DNA of 64,000 nt from Galbitalea sp036271795. GTDB lineage: Bacteria; Actinomycetota; Actinomycetes; Actinomycetales; Microbacteriaceae. Below the pieces are notes generated by a model that worked only from the letters and a program-made list of their open reading frames with translations, ran no database searches and was not told where the DNA came from. The translations under genes and the position numbers were made by a program. Below, piece after piece: positions 36,294 to 45,558 of the stretch. Each line of letters starts with the position of its first letter. The stretch's first letter is position 1. Location: positions 1-64,000 of the forward strand of contig DATAZY010000069.1 of NCBI GenBank assembly GCA_036271795.1. The letters are read 5' to 3'.

Positions 36294-38315
36294 GTGTCCC
36301 TGAAATACGGCGGCGACTACAACCCCGAGCAATGGCCGGAGGAAGTGTGGGCCGAGGACGTGCGGCTCATGCACGAGGCCGGGGTCAACTTCGTCACAGT
36401 GGGCGTTTTCTCCTGGGCCCTGCTGGAGCCATCCGAGGGGCTTTTTGAATTCGGATGGCTCGATCGCGTACTCGATCTCCTGCATGAGAACGGGATATCC
36501 GTCGATCTTGGTACGGGAACGGCCTCGCCTCCGCCCTGGCTGAGTACCGACTATCGGGAGACCCTGCCGGTAGACCGAACGGGGACCACTCTCTGGCCCG
36601 GCGCCCGTCAGCACTTCTGCCCCAGCTCGCCGATCTACCGGGAAAAAGCGGCGATTCTGGCTGGGAAAGTTGCCCAGCGATACGCGAACCATCCCGCCGT
36701 CGTCATGTGGCACATTAACAATGAGTACGGCTGTCACGTCCACGAGTGCTTCTGCGACCAGTCGGCGACCGCGTTTCGCCTGTGGCTGAAGGAAAAGTAC
36801 GGCAGCATCGATGCCGTCAATGATGCGTGGACCACCAATTTCTGGAGCCAACGGTACACGTCGTTCGAGCAGATACTTCCCCCTCGAATCACTCCGGTGT
36901 TCGAAAACCCGTCCCAGCGACTCGACTTCACGAGGTTCTCGTCAGCCGAACTGTTCGCATGTTTCATGTCGGAGAAGGTGGCGGTCAGGCGATTCAGCGA
37001 CGACGTACCGGTGACCACCAATTTCATTGGTGTATTTCGCCACGTCGACTACTGGAAATGGGCATCGGAGATCGACGTCATTTCAGACGACTCCTACCCG
37101 GACCCGCTCGACCCTGACGCTGCGATGGGCGCTGCGATGGCGCGGGATTTGATGCGCTCTCTCGGCGGGGGCAAGCCATGGTTGCTCATGGAACAGGCAA
37201 CCGGGTACGTGAACTGGCGGCCCGTGAACGGCACGAAGCCCGGAACCATGATGCAGGCATTGTCGATGCAGGCGGTCGCGCGCGGCGCCGATGGCATCAA
37301 CTTCTTCCAGTGGCGCCAGTCGCGCGGTGGTGCCGAGAAGTTCCACTCCGGGATGATCCCGCACTCGGGTACCGCAAGCCGAATCTGGCAGAACGTCGTC
37401 GAACTGGGCAATGACCTGACAAAACTCGATTCACTCGAAGGTCAGCTCGTACCCGCCGAGGTCGCGTTCGTCCTCGACTGGGATAGCTGGTGGGCGTCCG
37501 AAGCTGACGGCCACCAGATTCGGTTGGACTTCCACGATCGCCTGCTGGGCTGGTACAGGCCCTTCTACGAAGCCAACGTCTCGGTGGACTTTGTGTCACC
37601 CGGTGCTGATCTCTCTGGTTACAAACTTGTCGTGGCCGCCCACCTGTACCTCTATGCCGATGCGACCGCCACGCTGCTTGGCGCGTACGTCGAAGCCGGC
37701 GGCACACTGCTCACAACCTACTTCACCGGCCACGTCGACGAGAACGACCAGGCCAGGCTTGACGGCTACCTCGGGACGCTGCAGGACGTGCTTGGCCTGT
37801 CCATCGACGACTTCGCAGCGTTACCAGCGATCGGGGCACGTTCGAACGTCGCGGTAACCAGCGACCGATGGGGGATCCTCGAGTGCTCGGAGTGGAGCGA
37901 ATACCTTCGGGTTCGCGGGGCAAACGTGCACGCTCGATTCTCGGGAACGGATGTCGACGGCATGGCCGCAATCACGAGTCATGCGTATGGTCGCGGCACC
38001 GCCTGGTACCTGGCGACTCTGCCGAACCGTGCCGGGATCGATCGTGTCGTGGCCGACATCCTGGGCAGTGCCAATGTCCGATCCACTGTTTCGGGTCTTC
38101 CGGCCGGGGTGGAGGCGGTGCAGCGTGGAGGAGCACTATTTCTGATCAACCAATCGGATCAGGAGGTGGAGATTCCCCTCGAAGGATTCGACCTGCTGTC
38201 AAACGGCCAGCGTTCGAGGCCGTCGCTCGGTGCATACGCAAGCCTGGTTCTGGCCAACGCGACGGCGGGCGACTCTGGCGTCTCCGCCTCGATGGTCGTG
38301 GCAGGCGCACAATGA
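36294..38315 (+). CDS. GH42 beta-galactosidase
   Basis: A 673-residue glycoside hydrolase family 42 enzyme. The N-terminus GGDYNPEQWPEEVWAEDVRL is the family signature; the acid/base is Glu144 (INNEYGCH) and the nucleophile Glu299 (LLMEQATGYVNW). Cysteines 109, 147, 152 and 154 fit the GH42 zinc cluster. A trimerisation domain of Rossmann type follows from about residue 390. There is no signal peptide, so it acts inside the cell on imported sugars. GTG 36294 has SD AAAGGAG. Neighbours (alpha-xylosidase, importer) suggest it removes the galactose of xyloglucan side chains; GH42 enzymes also act on other galactosides or arabinosides. Confidence 0.92.
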   Translation: MSLKYGGDYNPEQWPEEVWAEDVRLMHEAGVNFVTVGVFSWALLEPSEGLFEFGWLDRVLDLLHENGISVDLGTGTASPPPWLSTDYRETLPVDRTGTTLWPGARQHFCPSSPIYREKAAILAGKVAQRYANHPAVVMWHINNEYGCHVHECFCDQSATAFRLWLKEKYGSIDAVNDAWTTNFWSQRYTSFEQILPPRITPVFENPSQRLDFTRFSSAELFACFMSEKVAVRRFSDDVPVTTNFIGVFRHVDYWKWASEIDVISDDSYPDPLDPDAAMGAAMARDLMRSLGGGKPWLLMEQATGYVNWRPVNGTKPGTMMQALSMQAVARGADGINFFQWRQSRGGAEKFHSGMIPHSGTASRIWQNVVELGNDLTKLDSLEGQLVPAEVAFVLDWDSWWASEADGHQIRLDFHDRLLGWYRPFYEANVSVDFVSPGADLSGYKLVVAAHLYLYADATATLLGAYVEAGGTLLTTYFTGHVDENDQARLDGYLGTLQDVLGLSIDDFAALPAIGARSNVAVTSDRWGILECSEWSEYLRVRGANVHARFSGTDVDGMAAITSHAYGRGTAWYLATLPNRAGIDRVVADILGSANVRSTVSGLPAGVEAVQRGGALFLINQSDQEVEIPLEGFDLLSNGQRSRPSLGAYASLVLANATAGDSGVSASMVVAGAQ

Positions 38316-39313
38316 CGGACGCGCGGGCGAGCCGGGAGTACGGATCTACCGGACTGCGGGTTTCACCGATTTGTCTGGGTACCTCAGGGTGGGGTCCGCT
38401 TCGAGATGGCGAGTCAGCCGCGGGACGGGACGCGAGAATCGATGCGCTGGCGAGCGCGTTCTTCGGTGGGGAGCTCGGCACCAACCTGCTCGACACCTCC
38501 AACATCTATGGAGACTCGGAGGCGGAGACCCTCATCGGACGTGCCCTGCGCGCGCACGGAGGGCTCCAACCGGACCTCGTCCTGCAGACGAAGGTTGACC
38601 GAAACGTCGCCACGAACGATTTCAGCGAAGCACAGGTCTGGCGCTCCCTTGAACAGTCGCTGGAACGGCTCGGAGTGGACCGCGTCCAGATGTTGTTTCT
38701 GCATGACCCCGAGAACATCGGCTTCGACGCATCCCTCGCTAAGGGCGGCCCGATGGACGCCCTGCTCGCCATCAGGGAGCAGGGGATTGCGGAATTCATT
38801 GGCATTTCCGGCGGGCCGGTTCAGGTTCTGGATCGGTTTGTCGAGACGGGCCATTTCGACGCCCTGATCACTCACAACCGGTACACCCTCGTTGATCGAT
38901 CGGCCGGCCCGCTGATCGATCGGGCAACGAACATGGGAATGGGCGTCGCGAACGCCGCTCCCTACGGGGCGGGCGTGCTCACCGGGGACCCTCGCTTTCG
39001 CGGAAACTACGGGTACGCGCCCATCCGGCCCGAGGTGAGCGAGGCCGTGAATGCTATGGCGCACCTCTGCATCGATGCGGGAGTGCCTTTGGCTGCAGCT
39101 GCCCTCCAGTTCAGCGTGCGGGATCCGCGCATCCACAGCACGATTATTGGAGCCTCGTCCACCGATCGACTCGACGAGGCGCTGCGCCACCTCGAAGTCG
39201 AAATACCGCTCGGCCTCTGGGAGCAACTCGACCGGTTGCAACCGCCACTGTGGGCCGCCCTGGACGCCGAAGTGACAACCCAAAGCCCGCCTCACCGAGA
39301 CGAGCTGAAATGA
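38312..39313 (+). CDS. Aldo/keto reductase (aldose dehydrogenase-like)
   Basis: A 333-residue (alpha/beta)8 oxidoreductase of the aldo/keto reductase superfamily. The catalytic Asp and Tyr lie in NLLDTSNIYGDSEAETLIGR and the Lys in LVLQTKVD; the usual His region is LFLHDPENIG. The sequence is closest in style to D-threo-aldose/L-fucose 1-dehydrogenases. NAD(P)-linked oxidation of a released sugar such as galactose or fucose is therefore plausible, though not proved. It is linked by ATGA overlaps to the GH42 gene before it and the GH31 gene after it. Confidence 0.87.
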   Translation: MTDARASREYGSTGLRVSPICLGTSGWGPLRDGESAAGRDARIDALASAFFGGELGTNLLDTSNIYGDSEAETLIGRALRAHGGLQPDLVLQTKVDRNVATNDFSEAQVWRSLEQSLERLGVDRVQMLFLHDPENIGFDASLAKGGPMDALLAIREQGIAEFIGISGGPVQVLDRFVETGHFDALITHNRYTLVDRSAGPLIDRATNMGMGVANAAPYGAGVLTGDPRFRGNYGYAPIRPEVSEAVNAMAHLCIDAGVPLAAAALQFSVRDPRIHSTIIGASSTDRLDEALRHLEVEIPLGLWEQLDRLQPPLWAALDAEVTTQSPPHRDELK

Positions 39314-41598
39314 AGTTCACCGACGGCTTTTGGCAGATGCGCCCCGGTGTCCGCGCCCTCTATGCCGCCGAGGCCCACGACATCGAGGTAGGCGAACGTT
39401 CGCTCGTCATTACCGCACCGACCAGGGTGATTGAGGAGCGCGGAGACACCCTCAACCGACCCGTCCTCACCGTCACACTACGGAGCCCGCGGCCGGGAGT
39501 TATCGGTGTCAAAATCGAGCATTTTCAGGGGACTCGTGAAAGTAGGGGGTTTGCCCTCAACGAGTCCTCCGAGGATCATGCTCCTCTGCTCGTGGTCGAT
39601 GACACACGCGCATCCATCACGTCGGGCGATCTCACCGCGACGGTGACGAGGGGCGCACCGTGGAGTCTCACCTTCACCGCCGGGGGTCGCGTACTCACCT
39701 CGAGTGGACACAAGTCGATCGGCTACATTCAGGCAGACCAGGGAGTTTTGCCGGAGGCCGCCTTCGTCCATGAACAACTGTCGCTGGGAGTCGGCGAACT
39801 CGTCTATGGTCTCGGCGAACGATTCGGGCCGCTGGTAAAGAATGGGCAGGTCGTCGACATCTGGAACGCCGACGGCGGCACATCCAGTGAGCAGGCATAC
39901 AAGAACGTTCCCTTCTATCTCACCAACCGCGGCTACGGGGTCTTGGCGAACCACACCGGGCGCGTGTCGTTCGAGGTGGGCTCGGAGAATGTCGAGCGGG
40001 TCCAGTTCTCGGCCGCCGGTGAGAGCCTCGAGTACTTCGTCATCTATGGCCCATCACCCAAGGAAATCCTCGGCCGGTACACCGAACTCACCGGCAGGCC
40101 AGCGGTCGTGCCAGCCTGGTCGTACGGGTTATGGCTGACAACCTCGTTCACGACTCAGTATGACGAGGCGACGGTCTCGAGCTTCATCGACGGCATGGCG
40201 GAACGGGATCTACCGCTGTCGGCTTTCCATTTCGACTGCTTCTGGATGCGGGAATTCAATTGGTGCGATTTCGAGTGGGACCCTCGAGTCTTCCCTGACC
40301 CTGAGGGCATGCTAGGTCGACTGCACGGCAGGGGCCTGCACGTGTGCGTCTGGATCAATCCGTACATTGCCCAGCGTTCGCCACTGTTCGCCGAAACGGC
40401 GGCCGCCGGCTATCTTCTCAAGAGTCCAAACGGCGACATCTGGCAGTGGGACCTGTGGCAAGCCGGCATGGGTCTCGTCGATTTCACCAACCCGGACGCT
40501 AAGTCCTGGTTTCAGGACAAACTTCGGCACTTGGTGGGTCAGGGAGTGGATGCGTTCAAAACGGACTTCGGAGAACGAATCCCGTTGAACGTTAGCTACT
40601 TCGACGGCTCAGATCCTGAGCACATGCACAATCTCTATACCCAGCTGTATAACCAGGCTGTCTTCGAGGTTCTCGAGGAGGCGCGAGGCAAGGGTGATGC
40701 CGTGCTGTTCGCCCGTTCGGCGACCGTCGGCGGACAAACGATGCCGGTCCACTGGGGCGGCGACTCGACCTCCACGTTCGAGTCCATGGCGGAGACTCTG
40801 CGCGGTGGACTTTCAGCCTCCATGAGCGGATTCGGGTTCTGGAGTCATGACATCGGAGGTTTCGAGGGTACGCCCGATCCCGCTGTCTTCAAACGGTGGG
40901 TCGCTTTCGGGCTCCTGTCGAGCCACAGCCGTCTGCACGGAAGCGACTCGTACCGTGTGCCATGGGTGTTCGATGAGGAAGCGGTCGACGTCACCCGATT
41001 CTTCACGAAGCTAAAACTCAAGCTCATGCCCTATCTGTACGCTGCCGGTCTTGAGGCATCCAGTAGTGGGGTTCCTGTGCTCCGACCGATGCAGATAGAG
41101 TTCCCCGACGATCCATCCGTCGCGTATCTGGACCGGCAGTACATGCTCGGAAGCGAGCTGCTCATCGCCCCCATATTCAACGTAGAAGGAATAGTCGAGT
41201 TCTATCTACCGAGCGGGACCTGGACGAACTATCTGACCGGTGAACGAGTCAGGGGCTCTGGCTGGAGAACCGAACTGCATGGATTTGGGAGTCTCCCGAT
41301 CTACGTGCGCGAGGGAGCCGTGCTTCCGATCGGCGCACGAGATGACCGCCCAGACTACGACTACCTCGACGGAATCAGTCTGACCGTCTATCCGATCGCG
41401 GCCGGCGGCACCAAAGACCTGACAGTAACCGAGCCAGGCGGGCGCACCGTACGCTTCGCCGTCACGTCGGAACCCGGTGTCGGCACAATTACAATCACGA
41501 GCACGACGGCCGTGAGATTCAGCGCCCGGCTTGCCGGGGCTTCTTCCACCGAATCAGTCGATGGCGCGGTCGCCCTTGTCGTCGCGGCTCGCGGCTAG
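39310..41598 (+). CDS. GH31 alpha-xylosidase (YicI type)
   Basis: A 762-residue family 31 glycosidase, nearly the length of E. coli YicI. The subgroup motif FHFDCFWMREFNWCDFEWDP (residues 307-326) is typical of alpha-xylosidases. The nucleophile is Asp419 in KTDFGE and the acid/base Asp485 in HWGGDST, at positions equivalent to YicI. There is no signal peptide. It should release xylose from alpha-1,6-xylosyl-glucose in xyloglucan oligosaccharides such as isoprimeverose units. It is the last gene of the operon and ends tail-to-tail with araA in a four-base CTAG overlap. Confidence 0.93.
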   Translation: MKFTDGFWQMRPGVRALYAAEAHDIEVGERSLVITAPTRVIEERGDTLNRPVLTVTLRSPRPGVIGVKIEHFQGTRESRGFALNESSEDHAPLLVVDDTRASITSGDLTATVTRGAPWSLTFTAGGRVLTSSGHKSIGYIQADQGVLPEAAFVHEQLSLGVGELVYGLGERFGPLVKNGQVVDIWNADGGTSSEQAYKNVPFYLTNRGYGVLANHTGRVSFEVGSENVERVQFSAAGESLEYFVIYGPSPKEILGRYTELTGRPAVVPAWSYGLWLTTSFTTQYDEATVSSFIDGMAERDLPLSAFHFDCFWMREFNWCDFEWDPRVFPDPEGMLGRLHGRGLHVCVWINPYIAQRSPLFAETAAAGYLLKSPNGDIWQWDLWQAGMGLVDFTNPDAKSWFQDKLRHLVGQGVDAFKTDFGERIPLNVSYFDGSDPEHMHNLYTQLYNQAVFEVLEEARGKGDAVLFARSATVGGQTMPVHWGGDSTSTFESMAETLRGGLSASMSGFGFWSHDIGGFEGTPDPAVFKRWVAFGLLSSHSRLHGSDSYRVPWVFDEEAVDVTRFFTKLKLKLMPYLYAAGLEASSSGVPVLRPMQIEFPDDPSVAYLDRQYMLGSELLIAPIFNVEGIVEFYLPSGTWTNYLTGERVRGSGWRTELHGFGSLPIYVREGAVLPIGARDDRPDYDYLDGISLTVYPIAAGGTKDLTVTEPGGRTVRFAVTSEPGVGTITITSTTAVRFSARLAGASSTESVDGAVALVVAARG

Positions 41599-43118
41599 AT
41601 GCCGCCAGCGAGCCGGTAGTACGCCTGGTTCCAACGCACCTCTTTCGTGAATTCGCGCAATGTGGTGTTCTCGTCGATGGCGAGCAGCTCGGTGCTGGCA
41701 ATGTCGGCGAAGTCGCGAAACGCGTCGAGCCCGAGCGCGGTACTCATCACCGTGTGGTGTGCAGCACCCGCCGAGAGCCAGGCAGAGGCGCTGGTCGTGA
41801 AGTCGGGTGCGGGCTTCCAGATCGCGCGCGCCACAGGGAGTTTGGGCAGCGGATGCGGCAGGTCGACGACCTCGACCGCGTTGGCGACGAGCCTGAACCG
41901 GTCCCGCATGTCGCCCATCGCGACGACAACGGCGTTGCCGGCATCCGCATCGAAGACCAGCCTCACGGGATCCTCGCGGTCGCCAATTCCAAGCTCGTGG
42001 ATTTCGAGCGACGGTTTCGATGTTGTCAGGGATGGACAGACCTCGAGCATGTGGGCACCGAGAATGAGCTCGTTGCCGGGCGCCAGGTCGTAGGTGTAGT
42101 CCTCCATCAGCGACGCACCGCCCGGGAGTCCGGATCCCATCACCTTCGCAATACGTACGAGAACGGAGGTCTTCCAGTCGCCCTCGGCGCCGAAGCCATA
42201 GCCGTCTGCCATGAGTCGCTGCACCGCAAGGCCAGGGAGTTGGCGCAGCCCTCCGAGGTCTTCGAAGCTCGTGGTAAAGGCGGTGAAGCCGCCGGCCTCA
42301 AGGAACGAGCGGAGCCCAAGCTCCTGAGCCGCGCCGTAGCGAAGCGACTCGTGCCGGTCGCCTCCTTTGCGAAGCTCAGGCACGACGGCATATAGCTCTT
42401 CGTATTCGGCCACCACCGTGTCGATGTCAGCATCGGATGCGGCATCCACCGCTCCGACCAGGTCGTTCACGCCCCAGGTATTGACGCTCAACCCGAAGCG
42501 GATTTCGGCCTCGGTCTTATCGCCCTCAGTAACGGCGACGAATCGCATGTTGTCGCCGAACCGCGCGAGCTTGAGGTGCTGGGCCGCGTTCCAGCCGGCG
42601 GCAGCCCGGGACCAGGTCCCGATCTGCGCGGTAACGGCCGGGTTGGAGTGGTGCCCGACGACGATCTTGTGCGCGATGTTCATGCGCGCCTGGATGTATC
42701 CGAACTCGCGGTCGCCGTGGGCCGCCTGGTTCAGGTTCATGAAGTCCATGTCGATGGTGTCCCACGGCAGTTTGGAGTTCGCTTGGGTGTGCAGGTGCAG
42801 CAGCGGCTTGCCGAGGATGTCGAGTCCGCGGATCCACATCTTCGCGGGACTAAAAGTGTGCATCCAGGCGATCACGCCGACGACGGAATCGTTGGAGTTC
42901 GCGTCGAGGAAGAGGCGTCTGATCGCGTCGCTGTCGGTCAGGACGGGCTTCCAGACGATCGTGACGGGGATGTCGGCAGAGCCGCCGAGGGCCGTCGCGA
43001 TTCCCCGCGATTGGCTTGCAACCTGCTCGAGAGTCTCCGGCCCGTACAGGCCCTGACTCCCGGTGAGGAACCAGACCTCTTTGGTTTTCAGGTCGGGGAT
43101 GATCGAACGGGAAGTCAT
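41595..43118 (-). CDS. araA: L-arabinose isomerase
   Basis: A 507-residue AraA, the length of E. coli AraA (500). It converts L-arabinose to L-ribulose with a divalent metal. Typical motifs are FLTGSQGLYGPETLEQVA near residue 17, WMHTFSPAKMWIRGL near 84, LPWDTIDMDFMNLNQAAHGD and the metal-site region GFGAEGDWKT and EDYTYDL. It is the third gene of araD-araB-araA, 11 bp after araB. Arabinose use fits the plant-cell-wall context of the neighbouring operon. Confidence 0.96.
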   Translation of the reverse strand: MTSRSIIPDLKTKEVWFLTGSQGLYGPETLEQVASQSRGIATALGGSADIPVTIVWKPVLTDSDAIRRLFLDANSNDSVVGVIAWMHTFSPAKMWIRGLDILGKPLLHLHTQANSKLPWDTIDMDFMNLNQAAHGDREFGYIQARMNIAHKIVVGHHSNPAVTAQIGTWSRAAAGWNAAQHLKLARFGDNMRFVAVTEGDKTEAEIRFGLSVNTWGVNDLVGAVDAASDADIDTVVAEYEELYAVVPELRKGGDRHESLRYGAAQELGLRSFLEAGGFTAFTTSFEDLGGLRQLPGLAVQRLMADGYGFGAEGDWKTSVLVRIAKVMGSGLPGGASLMEDYTYDLAPGNELILGAHMLEVCPSLTTSKPSLEIHELGIGDREDPVRLVFDADAGNAVVVAMGDMRDRFRLVANAVEVVDLPHPLPKLPVARAIWKPAPDFTTSASAWLSAGAAHHTVMSTALGLDAFRDFADIASTELLAIDENTTLREFTKEVRWNQAYYRLAGGI

Positions 43119-43129
43119 CGGTTGAGTCC

Positions 43130-44734
43130 TTATCTGACAGCGTGGATTGCGGCGCGCACGACGCCAAGGCCGTCGCGGTATCGATCGAGGTAGGCGGCAA
43201 ACCCGGCGACATCCTCTGGCGAGGGTTCGGCGGCGAGGAACTCGGTTCGAGCGAAGACGTGATCGTGCAAGAAGGTCGCAAGATCGGTCTCCGCAGCCGA
43301 GGAGGCGTATGCCGCGAGGACGGCCATGCCCCAGGCTCCACCTTCGCCGGCCGTTCGCGATGTGCTGACCGGTGCGCCGAGGGCACCGGCAAGGAACCGC
43401 TGCGCCACGCCGGCGGTCCTGAACATGCCGCCATGCGCGTACATCCGGTCGAGCGCGACACCCTCTTCGTCCAGTACTCGCATGCCGAGAGCCAGCGTTC
43501 CGAAGACTCCGTATAAGTGCGTTCGCATCAGATTCGCGAGATTCAAGCGGCTTTCTGGAGTGCGGACGAAGAGTGGTCGGCCGGCGTCCAGCCCGGCGAT
43601 GGGCTCGCCGGCGAGCTGGTTGTAGGCCAGCAGGCCACCGGCATCCGCCTCCCCGTCGAGAGCCTCCCGGAACAGGATGTCATAGACGGCATCCGACGCC
43701 AGCGGCGTCCCGGCGACTCCGGAGAAGCGCTGAAACAGGCCAACCCAGGCCGCGAGTTCGTTTGCGCCGTTGTTGCAGTGCACCATGGCGACCGGGTCGC
43801 CGACGGGCGTCGTGACGATGTCGATTTCGTGGTGCAGGGCCTGGAGCGGTCGCTCGAGCACGACCATCGCGAAGATGCTGGTTCCGGCGCTGACGTTGCC
43901 AGTTCTTGGTGTGATGGCATTGGTCGCGACCATGCCGGTGCCGGCGTCTCCCTCGGGCGGACAGAGCAGCACGCCCGGTTGAAGCTCACCGCTCGGATCG
44001 AGCAATTTGGCGCCGTCAGCACTCAGCTCGCCCGCCGGCTTTCCAGCGGGAAGCACTTCCGGGAGCAGTTCACGAAGCGGTCTCAATAGCGGGCCGCCGT
44101 CGACCAGGCGATCGTAGCGGGCGACGAGCCCGGCGTCGAAATCGCCCGTTGCCGGATCGATGGGGAACATCCCGGAGGCATCGCCGACGCCAAGGACCTT
44201 CAGCCCGGTGAGCTTCCAGTGCACGTATCCAGCGAGGGTCGTCAGGAAACCAAGCTCCGGGACGTGCGACTCGGCGTCAAGTACTGCCTGGTGAAGATGA
44301 GCGACTGACCAGCGCAGTGGGATGTTCGCGCTGAACAGATCGGTGAGCTCCGCCGCGGCTTCTCCGGTCGTGGTATTTCGCCAGGTGCGGAACGGCACGA
44401 GCAACTCGCCCTCGTCGTCGAATGCCAGATAGCCGTGCATCATCGCCGAAATCCCGATGGCACGGTACGTTCTCGGTGCGACGCCGAACTGTCGTCGAAC
44501 ATCGGCGACCAGGTCGGCATAGGCAGACTGCAGCCCCGTCCATACCGAGTCGAGCGAGTAGGTCCATTGACCGTCCCTCAGCTCGTTCTCCCATTCGAAG
44601 GAGCCGGAGGCGAGCACCGTGGAGGTGTCGTCGCTGATCAGGCACGCCTTAATGCGAGTCGAGCCGAGCTCGATGCCGAGTACTCCACGACCAGCCTCGA
44701 TGGTCCCGGCCGCCGCGTCCATGCGCTCGTTCAT
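43130..44734 (-). CDS. FGGY-family sugar kinase, probable ribulokinase
   Basis: A 534-residue FGGY kinase. The phosphate-1 motif is VLGIELGSTRIKACLI near residue 20; the C-terminal domain has TSIFAMVVLERP and the adenosine-binding run TSRTAGEGGAWGMAVLAAYA. By position between araA and araD it should phosphorylate L-ribulose to L-ribulose 5-phosphate. Its sequence is the long actinobacterial type and not the classical E. coli AraB, so the call depends on context; xylulose kinase activity is the alternative. ATG 44734 overlaps the araD stop. Confidence 0.85.
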   Translation of the reverse strand: MNERMDAAAGTIEAGRGVLGIELGSTRIKACLISDDTSTVLASGSFEWENELRDGQWTYSLDSVWTGLQSAYADLVADVRRQFGVAPRTYRAIGISAMMHGYLAFDDEGELLVPFRTWRNTTTGEAAAELTDLFSANIPLRWSVAHLHQAVLDAESHVPELGFLTTLAGYVHWKLTGLKVLGVGDASGMFPIDPATGDFDAGLVARYDRLVDGGPLLRPLRELLPEVLPAGKPAGELSADGAKLLDPSGELQPGVLLCPPEGDAGTGMVATNAITPRTGNVSAGTSIFAMVVLERPLQALHHEIDIVTTPVGDPVAMVHCNNGANELAAWVGLFQRFSGVAGTPLASDAVYDILFREALDGEADAGGLLAYNQLAGEPIAGLDAGRPLFVRTPESRLNLANLMRTHLYGVFGTLALGMRVLDEEGVALDRMYAHGGMFRTAGVAQRFLAGALGAPVSTSRTAGEGGAWGMAVLAAYASSAAETDLATFLHDHVFARTEFLAAEPSPEDVAGFAAYLDRYRDGLGVVRAAIHAVR

Positions 44735-45462
44735 CGTCGCTCGTCGCTCGTCTGCCCGTAGACGTTTTGGTACCGCGCGTAGAGCCTGTCGATCTGTTCC
44801 TGCGGGATGGGGATGACCGGGCCCGCTTGCATCGCGAGTTGCACGGCGCGCGCTGCGTCCTCGCACATGATCGCGGCCTTGACCGCGTCGCGGGCGCTCG
44901 CGCCGATCGTGAACGGGCCGTGGTTCTGCATGAGCACCGCACGCGAGCGGTGACCCCGAAGAGTCTCAACGATGCCACGACCGATGGAGTCGTCCCCAAC
45001 AACCGCGAACGGGCCGACCGGGATCGGGCCGCCGAACTCGTCTGCCATCCCGGTAATGACGCACGGAATCGGCTCACCACGGGCCGCCCACGCAACCGCG
45101 TATGGCGAATGGGTGTGCACGACGCCGCCCACGTCGGGCAGCTCGCGATAGACATAGGCGTGGGCCGCGGTGTCGCTCGACGGAGCGCGATCGCTCCCCG
45201 ATGTGCCCGACACCACATCGCCGTTCAGGTCGCAGAGGATCATGTTGTCAGGACCGAGGTCGTCATACGAAACCCCGGATGGCTTGATCACGAAGTAATC
45301 GGTGCCAGGAACTCGCCCCGAGACGTTGCCGCCGGTCCAGACCACGAGCCCGTAGCGCACGAGTTCGCCGTGCAGGGCGGCTACTTCTCCCCGCGCGCGA
45401 GTAATCGCCGCATCCGCGTCAAGTGCGGCCGCATTCGGTTGGGCATGCCCAGCGAGAGCCAC
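44731..45462 (-). CDS. araD: L-ribulose-5-phosphate 4-epimerase
   Basis: A 243-residue class II aldolase/epimerase. The zinc site includes the VVHTHSPYA histidines and the later MQNHGPFTIG histidine; the phosphate-binding run TGGNVSGRVPGTDYFVIKPS is typical of AraD. It makes D-xylulose 5-phosphate from L-ribulose 5-phosphate, feeding the pentose phosphate pathway. GTG 45462 is preceded by GAAGGGG. It is the first catabolic gene of the operon, behind a promoter with a LacI-type operator and 97 bp after the lacI gene. Confidence 0.93.
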   Translation of the reverse strand: MALAGHAQPNAAALDADAAITRARGEVAALHGELVRYGLVVWTGGNVSGRVPGTDYFVIKPSGVSYDDLGPDNMILCDLNGDVVSGTSGSDRAPSSDTAAHAYVYRELPDVGGVVHTHSPYAVAWAARGEPIPCVITGMADEFGGPIPVGPFAVVGDDSIGRGIVETLRGHRSRAVLMQNHGPFTIGASARDAVKAAIMCEDAARAVQLAMQAGPVIPIPQEQIDRLYARYQNVYGQTSDERR

Positions 45463-45495
45463 GATCCGAACCCCTTCGTTGATAAGAGCAGCCGC

Positions 45496-45550
45496 ATGTG
45501 ACCGTTCACATTTGCACTTAACAGTACAGGGAATTCCGATCTCACTGCCA
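45496..45550 (-). promoter_or_regulatory. araDBA promoter with LacI-type operator
   Basis: On the reverse strand: -35 TGGCAG (45545-45550), 18-bp spacer, -10 TACTGT (45521-45526), and 9 bp downstream the near-palindrome ATGTGAACGGTCACAT (45496-45511). The operator half-sites (TGTGA...TCACA around CG) are close to those before the glycan operon at 32598, so the two LacI proteins may have related specificity or overlap. Confidence 0.65.
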
Positions 45551-45558
45551 TCTGGCCG

